Positions 45,801 to 51,962 of a DNA stretch of 64,000 nt are shown piece by piece. The position numbers were made by a program, and so were the translations under genes. The stretch spans positions 1-64,000 of the forward strand of contig DAOUFX010000230.1 of assembly GCA_034429675.1 (NCBI GenBank). Direction: 5' to 3'. The first letter of the stretch is position 1. Every line of letters begins with the position of its first letter. This stretch comes from JAKQHY01 sp034429675. GTDB taxonomy: Bacteria; Chloroflexota; Anaerolineae; B4-G1; SLSP01. The notes under the pieces were generated by a model that saw only the letters and a list, made by a program, of their open reading frames with translations, searched no databases and had not been told where the DNA came from.

Positions 45801-47362
45801 ATGAGATTGCGCACGCGTTGATTGTAGGCCTGCATCTGCCGGAAGTTTACCGGGTCACATTGAACCTGTTTGAGCATCCCTGGTTGCCGGAGAATTTGCC
45901 GGAACAGATTGAAACGGTTGCGATATGGGATAAGCGTGTGGAGGACGGCGAAATTCAACCTACAGGATCCGGTCAACGTTTTGAATTGCGTCAGTACCCG
46001 GCGGCGCATTTGTTTACGCCCGATGTTCCTCTGGTCTTTTCTGACATCACCACCGATTCCCGAATGGATGGGTTTTCTCGCGCATTGTTTCGCGATGTCT
46101 TTGGCGCGCGCGGCGCCGCTTTTCTGCCTATGGTCATCAGTGGACAATGCATTGGCTTTATCAGCGTTATGACGCACAGTGGAGCGGTCTTTGACGAACG
46201 CCGCTTGCGCCGGTTGACGGCGTTATCCAGCCAGGCTGCCGCTGCCATTCAGAGTATGCGTTTGCTCAAGTCGGCGCAGGATCGCGCGCGTCGTGAGCGT
46301 GCCTTGCGTGAGATAGCGCTGGCGGTCGGCGCCAGCGAGACTATCACTGGATTGCTTAATGAATTGCCGTTGATTGTGGCCCCCTTGCGTCAGTTGGTGC
46401 CGGTGGATTCTCTCGTGTTGACTACCCATACACCGGGTGAGACGGAACTGACGCTTTTTGCTATTCTGGCCGAGGCGACGACGGGACGTTACACCCAGGG
46501 GATGCGCTTACCTCTGGAAGGGACTGCCACCGCCTGGGTGATTGAGCACGACGAACCCTGGATAGATGTTGATATTCGCGAGAATCCTGCCTTTACGCAG
46601 GATCAACGCTTGTCGGATGAGCGGTTTGTGTCGCGGGCGACATTGCCGTTGCACTTTGGCGATCAAGTGGTGGGGACTCTCATCATTGGTTGCCAGCAGG
46701 TCGGGGCGTATACCCAAGAGGATGTGTCCGTTTTGCAGCGTGTCGCCGATCAATTGGCCCAGGCGTTGGAGCGCACACGCTTGTTGGAGACCACTCGCGC
46801 CGCTCGCGACGAAGTCACCGCAGTTCACCGTAGTTACTTGCGGCAGGGATGGCAGGAGTATCTGGAAAAGGAGCGGCAGTTGAGCCAGGCCACTTTCGTG
46901 TACGATGGAGGGAATGTCACCGTGCAGCGTGATTTTTCTCGCCCGGAAATTGAGCAATCGCTGAAGACCGGGGAAGCGGTGACCCAGGCCAGCGTATCGT
47001 CGCAGACTGAGGAATCACAACGCACGGCCCTGGCTGTCCCGATTGAGGTTCGCGGTCAGGTTTTGGGGGTGTTGGGGCTTGAGGACCCCGAGGGAAAGTG
47101 GCATTGTAATGCCGAGCAGCTGATGCTGATTCAGGCGGTGGCGCAGCAGTTGGGTCAAGTTCTTGAAAACTCCCGGTTGATTGAGGCGACGCAAAATCAG
47201 GCCGAACGCGAGCGTTTGGTGGATGAAGTGTCGTCGCGGGTGCGCGCTTCTCTGGAGTTGGATACAGTTTTGCGCACGGCAGTGGCTGAGTTACGCGATG
47301 CGTTGCAACTGGCCGAAATTGAGGTGCGCATCGGCGCCGAGACTTTGTCTCAAAGAAGGTAA
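42809..47362 (+). CDS. Giant soluble PAS/GAF sensor (six PAS, three GAF)
   Basis: A 1517-residue protein without membrane helices. Domain order by eye: PAS1 (33-155), PAS2 (165-285), GAF1 (300-460), PAS3 (467-580), PAS4 (590-700), PAS5 (710-830), PAS6 (835-960), GAF2 (970-1155), GAF3 (1155-1330), compact W-GAF (R-Q-G-W-Q-E-Y-L near 1347), stub tail (1460-1517). PAC-type ends such as R-D-I-T-x-R and S-D-I-T-E-R recur. Proteins like this normally end in a kinase or cyclase; here nothing catalytic follows. The start at 42809 follows GGAGAGGGAGAAG; the in-frame TTG at 42782 is less likely. It overlaps the preceding gene by 14 bases. It would integrate several small-molecule, redox or light signals in the cytoplasm. 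Confidence 0.9.
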   Translation: MRHNKTSSRRTGDARRPLAGIVPGPSAPEANPLFSEAESRFADMAALSADWLWETDVVGRYVYSSARVTDILGYTADEVVGKTLFDLLPAEEASRLRDTLGEVMVARHPIENLVHQKIAKDGRSVWVQTQARPVFAADGGLLGYRGVDRDITAQRQTEEAQRQLREQEAFLRQVLDINPNFVFVRDREGRFVLANQAIADAYGTTVDGLIGKTDADFTLSGADVEAIRRSDLGVMESLKEKFIPESHIAYGGAHPRWVQTIKRPLVDEDGVARRVLGVSSDITERKLMQQAIEASLERRGRQVQTSTEIAQEIAGIAALDELFRKVVTLVKERFGYYHAQIFRYDAATQAMRLVVGYGDTGQAMLEAGHYLPMGRGVVGTAAETGRPVMASDVSQDSDWIPNKFLPKTQGELAVPIRLRDEILGILDVQSETAGALTGEDQLLLEGLCGQIAIAMESTQLLEFTGAFRQVIEASGQGIGWATLDGTMVYVNPMMCRMLNVPDSSALVGRLSQSFYPPEVQRRLAEEILPAVLQEGQWQGELPLLCSDGKVIPTLANIFIIRDKEGTPLYFANQIADITARKQVEVSLLHSEQRYRVLFEQANDAILLENEKELIVDVNQRACELFGYTRDELLTMKTSDLQPPSTSSLPIYSDPGMPTNIFELKASKRDGTPLYIEVHITPLEIGGESLFLSIVRDITGRRQTELALEQERYLLNSLMENTPDHIYFKDVENRFVRVNRSMAEWLQLSSPEEAVGKTDFDFFSEEHARQAFDDEKILMETGQSLIGLEEKETWQDGHVTWVSTTKLPMYDRQGVASGTFGISRDITESRQAQEQLRETQRLLQGILDNTTVVIYIKDLQGRYLLVNRRYETLFSVKQPDIVGKTFREVFANLEFAGLGVETETVLESGQSLEQIETIRREDAVHTYLSLKFPLCADDGAPYAIGCISTDITERESAETERKRLLSDLESHAKQLEVALEDTAALYRASQAINTATSPDEIAHALIVGLHLPEVYRVTLNLFEHPWLPENLPEQIETVAIWDKRVEDGEIQPTGSGQRFELRQYPAAHLFTPDVPLVFSDITTDSRMDGFSRALFRDVFGARGAAFLPMVISGQCIGFISVMTHSGAVFDERRLRRLTALSSQAAAAIQSMRLLKSAQDRARRERALREIALAVGASETITGLLNELPLIVAPLRQLVPVDSLVLTTHTPGETELTLFAILAEATTGRYTQGMRLPLEGTATAWVIEHDEPWIDVDIRENPAFTQDQRLSDERFVSRATLPLHFGDQVVGTLIIGCQQVGAYTQEDVSVLQRVADQLAQALERTRLLETTRAARDEVTAVHRSYLRQGWQEYLEKERQLSQATFVYDGGNVTVQRDFSRPEIEQSLKTGEAVTQASVSSQTEESQRTALAVPIEVRGQVLGVLGLEDPEGKWHCNAEQLMLIQAVAQQLGQVLENSRLIEATQNQAERERLVDEVSSRVRASLELDTVLRTAVAELRDALQLAEIEVRIGAETLSQRR

Positions 47363-47365
47363 TGT

Positions 47366-49144
47366 ATGAAAAGGAGATGGAATAGCCTGGTTTTGAAGAT
47401 TGGAGTCGCCATCGTCCTGGTTGAGGCGGTGGCGCTTGCAATCGTTGGCGCCATTTATGTTGATCAAGTTTCGGGCGCCCTGGATGGCGCTTTCGAAAGC
47501 CGAATTCAGGTTCCGGCTACACTGATGGATAGACAGTTGTTGTCTTATGATATGGCTGGGGATCGCGACCTTTTGGAATCGCTGGTCGGCGATCGAGTTT
47601 TGCGAAGTTTTATGGTGGACATCAATGGGCAGGTACTTTTTACATACGCTGATGACTATTTGGGACAACCCTTATCCGACGTGCCCGGCATTGAGGCGCC
47701 CGACCGGTTTGACCCGACTCAGGTGCAATTGATCAAAGTATCCGACGCTGTTATCATTGTTTCTCCACTGAGCTCCGGTCCGCAACGTCAAGTTTTGGGA
47801 TATTTGTATCTTAAGGTAGCAACTACGCAGTTGCGTCAGCAAAAGGCCGTCGTTGCATCCATCTTTGGCATAGGGTCTGTGGTTGCGGTGGTGACGACAT
47901 CGGGGCTGTTGATTTACCTGCTGAACTCACTGGTCTTGACGCGCATCGGATCTTTGTTGGGGGTTTCACGGCAAGTGCTTGCCGGAGATTTGACGGCGCG
48001 GTTGAGCGGGACATTTTCATCCGACGAGATTGGTGTTTTGCAGAGTGACATCAATGCCATGGTGGTGCAGTTGGAAGACACCGTCCGCACTTTGGAGTCA
48101 CGTGTAACCGAGCGCACTTCTGATTTGGAACGCCGGTCACGCCAGCTTCAAGTCGTGACCAAAGTCGGAAGCGCTATTGTTTCGATCCGCGAATTCGATA
48201 CCTTGTTGGCCGAAGTTACCCGGTTGATCAGCGATCAATTCGGATTTTATCATGTAGGAATCTTCTTGTTGGATGCATCCGGCAAACGTGCGGTGTTGCG
48301 TGCGGCAAATAGTGAGGGTGGGCAGCGTATGCTGGCCCGTGGCCATACCCTGGAGGTCGGCGGCGTAGGCATCGTGGGATATGTGTCTCGTGAACATCAA
48401 CCGCGTATTGCGGCGGATGTTGGCGAAGATGCCGTCTATTTCGATAACCCGGATTTGCCTGAAACGCGATCAGAGATGGCGTTGCCGTTACTTGCGGGCG
48501 GGCGTTTGCTGGGAGTGCTGGATATTCAAAGTAAGGAAGAGGTTGCCTTCTCTCAGGAAGACGTAGAGACGTTGCGTGGTTTAGCCGATCAGGTAGCGGT
48601 TGCTCTCGATAATGCGCGTTTGCTAGGAGAGATTCAGGCGGCCATCGAAGCGCAACAGCGCGCGTATGGTGAGATCAGCCGCCGGGCGTGGGAGGAACTG
48701 TCACGTTCGGAAATTTTAGCCTATCATAGTGAATCTAGCGGTGACGTTGCGCCACTTGCTGACGAATGGCCGCCCGAAATGATCCAGGCCAAGCAGGAAG
48801 GTCATATTGTGCAGATGGACGACTTTACGGTGGCTGTGCCGGTCAAATTGCGCGGCGAGACGGCGATCGGGGTTGTGAAGCTGCGCCGGCCTGATGACGC
48901 TGGGATATGGACACCTCAACAATTGGCATTATTGGAGACTTTGAGCGACCGGTTGGGGCAGGCGTTAGAGAGCGCGCGTTTTTACCGGGATTCGCAGCGC
49001 GTTGCTTCACGGGAGCAGACCTTACGCGAAATTGTGGAGCAGGTGCGCGGCGTAGTAGATGTGGATTCGGTTATGCGTACCGCTGTGCGCGAAGTTGGAC
49101 AGGCGCTCGGTCGTGAGGTTTTTATTTACCTGACGGAGGAATGA
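47366..49144 (+). CDS. Membrane sensor-HAMP-GAF receptor
   Basis: A 592-residue protein. It has a membrane helix (9-29), a compact outside domain of about 115 residues (30-150, with V-D-I-N-G-Q-V-L-F-T-Y-A like a small single Cache/PAS fold), a helix (158-180) and HAMP (182-235). A coiled coil, GAF (272-420; G-I-V-G-Y-V, T-R-S-E-M-A-L-P-L), compact W-GAF (R-R-A-W-E-E-L near 441; E-W-P-P-E-M) and stub tail (545-592, ending almost at once after the last strand) follow. It is the last gene before the 199-base gap, so probably the end of the first transcription unit. Confidence 0.87.
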   Translation: MKRRWNSLVLKIGVAIVLVEAVALAIVGAIYVDQVSGALDGAFESRIQVPATLMDRQLLSYDMAGDRDLLESLVGDRVLRSFMVDINGQVLFTYADDYLGQPLSDVPGIEAPDRFDPTQVQLIKVSDAVIIVSPLSSGPQRQVLGYLYLKVATTQLRQQKAVVASIFGIGSVVAVVTTSGLLIYLLNSLVLTRIGSLLGVSRQVLAGDLTARLSGTFSSDEIGVLQSDINAMVVQLEDTVRTLESRVTERTSDLERRSRQLQVVTKVGSAIVSIREFDTLLAEVTRLISDQFGFYHVGIFLLDASGKRAVLRAANSEGGQRMLARGHTLEVGGVGIVGYVSREHQPRIAADVGEDAVYFDNPDLPETRSEMALPLLAGGRLLGVLDIQSKEEVAFSQEDVETLRGLADQVAVALDNARLLGEIQAAIEAQQRAYGEISRRAWEELSRSEILAYHSESSGDVAPLADEWPPEMIQAKQEGHIVQMDDFTVAVPVKLRGETAIGVVKLRRPDDAGIWTPQQLALLETLSDRLGQALESARFYRDSQRVASREQTLREIVEQVRGVVDVDSVMRTAVREVGQALGREVFIYLTEE

Positions 49145-49172
49145 GTTATCGTTTCAATAAAGGTGGGGATTT

Positions 49173-49195
49173 GGGGGCGGGCGCAGCCCACCCCC
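49173..49195. terminator. Possible GC-rich terminator hairpin
   Basis: GGGGG-C-GGGC pairs with GCCC-A-CCCCC around a GCA loop, with one C-A mismatch. Four T bases follow only about 6 bases later, so termination efficiency is doubtful. Confidence 0.35.
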
Positions 49196-49241
49196 CCAGA
49201 TTTTGAGAAGATACTGAGCATATATCTTTGATTTGACTTTG

Positions 49242-49271
49242 TTGGCTATCTGAGCAACGATAGGGTAGAAT
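49242..49271 (+). promoter_or_regulatory. Promoter candidate for the second half of the array
   Basis: TTGGCT (49242-49247), an 18-base spacer and TAGAAT (49266-49271). It lies about 70 bases before the start codon at 49344, which has AGGTAGAGGTG upstream. Confidence 0.4.
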
Positions 49272-49343
49272 ATGGTAAGGTTATAGAGAAATCTTTTCTC
49301 ATAACCCCGGACAAAGAGAGACATTTGAGGTAGAGGTGATGTT

Positions 49344-49925
49344 ATGACACAGATTTTTGGTAACTATGTCGAACCGTCCGATGACATCGAACATTTGGTG
49401 ATCCATTTTTCGCCAACGGCGATCCCTTTACAGCAACGCTGGCGCAACAATGGGTTGTCGGCGGACTTCCTGGCGGAATATTGGACGACTTTCTTCCCAA
49501 CGTCCGATACACTTTTCGAAAGCCGTCGAAAAGCGATGAAGGGCGCGGTTGCTTACATTGCCAATGAGTTGTTGGAAAACATTATGAAATTCAACTACAA
49601 CCCGGCGCAGTGCGCGGTCAACCTGGGGTTATATTTGCATAAAGACGAATTACGTTTTTATACATCCAATGCCATTATCCCCGAGAACTACACCTCGTTT
49701 CGTGAGCGCATTCGACAATTGTTGACCGAAGACCCAGAAGAGTTGTACATTCGCCAGATCGAACAGAATGCTCTGAATGTGGATAAAGGTGGATCGTGCC
49801 TGGGACTATTGACAATGATTCACGATTATGAAGCCCAACTGGCCTGGAAATTTGAGGATGTGCAATGCGGTACAGCCTCTTCGGAACTGGTGCTTGTCTA
49901 TACTTTAGTGCGGTTGAATATTTGA
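49344..49925 (+). CDS. slr1658-like kinase-fold regulator, copy 1
   Basis: A 193-residue soluble protein. The segment A-N-E-L-L-E-N-I-M-K-F (about residues 74-84) resembles the N-box of GHKL/SpoIIAB-type anti-sigma kinases, and C-L-G-L-L-T-M-I near 153 resembles their last glycine box. The D-x-G box between them is not visible, so ATP binding is doubtful. The overall sequence, with Q-R-W-R-N-N-G-L-S-A-D-F-L-A-E-Y-W, matches my memory of the family named after Synechocystis slr1658, whose genes sit next to slr1659-type STAS genes, as here. Likely role: binds or controls the STAS protein encoded next. A close paralogue lies at 50327. Confidence 0.72.
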   Translation: MTQIFGNYVEPSDDIEHLVIHFSPTAIPLQQRWRNNGLSADFLAEYWTTFFPTSDTLFESRRKAMKGAVAYIANELLENIMKFNYNPAQCAVNLGLYLHKDELRFYTSNAIIPENYTSFRERIRQLLTEDPEELYIRQIEQNALNVDKGGSCLGLLTMIHDYEAQLAWKFEDVQCGTASSELVLVYTLVRLNI

Positions 49926-49939
49926 GGAGGATTGAGGCT

Positions 49940-50290
49940 ATGAAACAGGTACAGGGTGAGGATTACAGTATTTCCTATGATGATTCTACTGCCACGATTG
50001 TGTTTCGGGGACAGATGCGTTTACAAGGAACCGCAGAGTATGCCAGCATTGAGGAATTACTGGAAGAAGTTTTGACTACCAGTTCCAAGTTAATTTCATT
50101 GGATATGTGCGACCTGGAGTTCCTGAACAGCTCCGGTATTAATGTGATCTTGAAATTTGCCTTCAAAGTACGGGACTTGCCGATGCGATTTTCTTTATTG
50201 TTGCGTGCTAATTCGCAGGTCATGTGGCAATCCCGTATGTTGAGCAACTTGCAGCGTTTGATGCCCAATGTGAAGGTGCAATACAACTAG
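49940..50290 (+). CDS. STAS-domain protein (slr1659-like), copy 1
   Basis: A 116-residue STAS fold. Family knowledge: STAS proteins of the SpoIIAA type are anti-sigma-factor antagonists switched by Ser phosphorylation. The characteristic loop reads L-E-F-L-N-S-S-G-I-N (about residues 64-73), with the switch Ser in N-S-S-G. The N-terminus M-K-Q-V-Q-G-E-D-Y-S-I-S-Y-D matches slr1659-type proteins as I recall them. The ATG at 49940 follows GAGGAGG, 14 bases after the previous stop; the upstream in-frame ATG at 49865 lies inside the previous gene and is rejected. The partner is presumably the kinase-fold protein before it. Confidence 0.8.
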   Translation: MKQVQGEDYSISYDDSTATIVFRGQMRLQGTAEYASIEELLEEVLTTSSKLISLDMCDLEFLNSSGINVILKFAFKVRDLPMRFSLLLRANSQVMWQSRMLSNLQRLMPNVKVQYN

Positions 50291-50326
50291 GCGGTAAAGG
50301 GTGCACCATAGTGAAAGAAGGCGATT

Positions 50327-50905
50327 ATGACTGAAATCTATGGAGATTTTAGGGAGCCTGAAGATGTGGGCGAGTACCTGATTATCCGTTTTTCGCCTAG
50401 TTCCATTCCATTGAAGCAACGTTGGCGCAATAATGGGTTGTCAGCAGACTTTTTGGCCGAGTATTGGGCGACTTTTTTTCCCGCTTATGATATTGCCTCA
50501 CAGCAACGACAAGCGGAGATCAAGAATGCTATTGATTATGTCGCCAATGAGTTGTTGGAGAATATCATGAAGTTTAGCTATTCTCCTTCCAATTACCCTG
50601 TAGACATCGGCCTGTATTTATTTGAGGATGAGTTCCGCTTTTATGCGCGCAATCCGATAGACCCGGTGAGTCTGCAGGGGTTTCGTGAGCTTATTCAGAA
50701 ATTGCTGGTAGCGGATCCGCTGGAACTTTATCTTCAGCAAATTGAACATAATGCTGTTTCTGAAGATGGGAATGTCTCGCAGTTGGGTCTGTTGACCATG
50801 ATGACCGACTACAATGCGACATTGGCCTGGAAATTTGAATCGCTTGAGCCGTCTCCCGGAATGGAGATTTTGATTGTGACAACGATGGTGAGTCTATCTT
50901 TGTAG
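50327..50905 (+). CDS. slr1658-like kinase-fold regulator, copy 2
   Basis: A 192-residue paralogue of the protein at 49344; both share R-W-R-N-N-G-L-S-A-D-F-L-A-E-Y-W and A-N-E-L-L-E-N-I-M-K-F. The last box reads Q-L-G-L-L-T-M-M. The D-x-G box is again missing. Differences cluster in the C-terminal third and in the region Y-D-I-A-S-Q-Q-R-Q-A-E-I, which could set partner choice. It starts 36 bases after STAS copy 1 with AAGGCG upstream. The order kinase-fold then STAS is repeated exactly, showing that the two-gene unit was duplicated. Confidence 0.72.
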   Translation: MTEIYGDFREPEDVGEYLIIRFSPSSIPLKQRWRNNGLSADFLAEYWATFFPAYDIASQQRQAEIKNAIDYVANELLENIMKFSYSPSNYPVDIGLYLFEDEFRFYARNPIDPVSLQGFRELIQKLLVADPLELYLQQIEHNAVSEDGNVSQLGLLTMMTDYNATLAWKFESLEPSPGMEILIVTTMVSLSL

Positions 50906-50946
50906 ATGTCAGATGTTTATTGAAAGCTGAGTGAGGAGTGCCCATA

Positions 50947-51291
50947 ATGAAAATCGAAGATGAAAATTATGAAGTGACTTATGATCAAGAAACAATGACC
51001 ATAGTTTTTCATGGAACTTTGCGTCTACGCGGGGTAGCCGAATACGAGCCCATTACGCATTTGCTGGACGATGTGATCGCCCAGACGCCGGAGAAAGTGA
51101 CCCTTGATTTGCGCGATCTGCATTTTCTCAACAGTTCTGGTATCAATATCCTGTTCCGATTTGTGATCAATATGCGTGAAAAGGCAACCACCGTTGTGGT
51201 AGTGCGGGGAGCTTCCGAGATTCCATGGCAGACGAAATCGTTGAAGAATTTGCAACGGCTGATGCCCGCTTTGCAGTTGGAGTTTGATTGA
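50947..51291 (+). CDS. STAS-domain protein (slr1659-like), copy 2
   Basis: A 114-residue STAS protein similar to that at 49940 (L-H-F-L-N-S-S-G-I-N near 62-71; S-L-K-N-L-Q-R-L-M-P near the end). The ATG at 50947 is preferred: GAGGAG lies 7-14 bases before it and the protein then begins M-K-I-E like other family members. The GTG at 50938 overlaps the ribosome binding site. The potential switch Ser is kept. The minimal W-GAF adaptor gene follows after 12 bases. Confidence 0.8.
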   Translation: MKIEDENYEVTYDQETMTIVFHGTLRLRGVAEYEPITHLLDDVIAQTPEKVTLDLRDLHFLNSSGINILFRFVINMREKATTVVVVRGASEIPWQTKSLKNLQRLMPALQLEFD

Positions 51292-51303
51292 GTTTGGAGG
51301 AAC

Positions 51304-51945
51304 ATGGAGCAAGAAGAACCTACCCTTGAGGCTTTGTTGTCCGAGATTGCTGCTCTGCGTCAGGAAGTCGCCACTTTGCAACAGGAGAGGGACGACATTC
51401 AAACCATTATGGATATAACCGTCGAACATTCCGATGGTGTGACGGCAGAAATGGAGGAGCGCCTGCGGATGATGGAAATGCTGCAGCGAGCGCAGACGCG
51501 CGAGGGTTGGGATATTTTGCGGGCGCGACGTGCGGGATTGTGGGGGTATGCTTTTGATCGTCAGAAGGTGCGGCGATTGACATCGCTGCCTGCCCCTGAT
51601 TCGGAAACCCACATGCTTCCGATGGTGATACAGCAAGATAAGGTGGGGATGATCGGGGTTCGGGATGACGCGCAACATCCGTTGACTGCGGAAGAGCGAG
51701 CTCTGTTGACTTCTCTCTCTGAGCAAATTGCCGCTGCTCTCGATCGCGCGCGTTTGTTCGAGGTTACTCGTCGCAACGCGGCGCGCGATCAGATTATCAG
51801 TGAAATCAGCGCTCAAATGCGGGCATCTTTGGACATTGATACAATCTTGCAAACAACGGTCCGTGAAATCGCGGAAGCTCTCAATATTGCACGGGTGGAA
51901 GTGCGCCTGGGCAGCGATGAGGATGGAATCGAAGTCGGATCTTGA
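51304..51945 (+). CDS. Minimal adaptor: coiled coil + compact W-GAF + stub tail
   Basis: A 213-residue soluble protein consisting only of the parts shared by the big receptors. Residues 5-60 are a coiled coil (E-I-A-A-L-R-Q-E-V-A-T-L-Q). R-E-G-W-D-I-L has the conserved W69, and the compact GAF half follows (to about 155; M-V-I-Q-Q-D-K-V-G-M-I-G-V). The stub tail (160-205) is R-D-Q-I-I-S-E-I-S-A-Q-M-R-A-S-L-D-I-D. It has no full GAF, no sensor and no output. Its place directly after the STAS/kinase-fold pairs suggests it links the receptor bodies to the partner switch (inference). GGAGG precedes the ATG. Confidence 0.8.
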   Translation: MEQEEPTLEALLSEIAALRQEVATLQQERDDIQTIMDITVEHSDGVTAEMEERLRMMEMLQRAQTREGWDILRARRAGLWGYAFDRQKVRRLTSLPAPDSETHMLPMVIQQDKVGMIGVRDDAQHPLTAEERALLTSLSEQIAAALDRARLFEVTRRNAARDQIISEISAQMRASLDIDTILQTTVREIAEALNIARVEVRLGSDEDGIEVGS

Positions 51946-51962
51946 GTGGCTGAGGTGCGCCC

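Larger units (their letters stand above)
49145..49343. other. 199-base gap within the array
   Basis: No gene. A GC-rich hairpin (49173-49195, one mismatch) may end the upstream transcript. TTGGCT (49242-49247), an 18-base spacer and TAGAAT (49266-49271) form a promoter candidate for the downstream half. It is the only clear break of more than 100 bases in the array. Confidence 0.5.

Noticed and set aside
49865..49939. N-terminal extension of STAS copy 1
   Set aside because: The extension lies within the preceding coding region, lacks a ribosome binding site, and the start at 49940 has GAGGAGG and aligns with the second copy.
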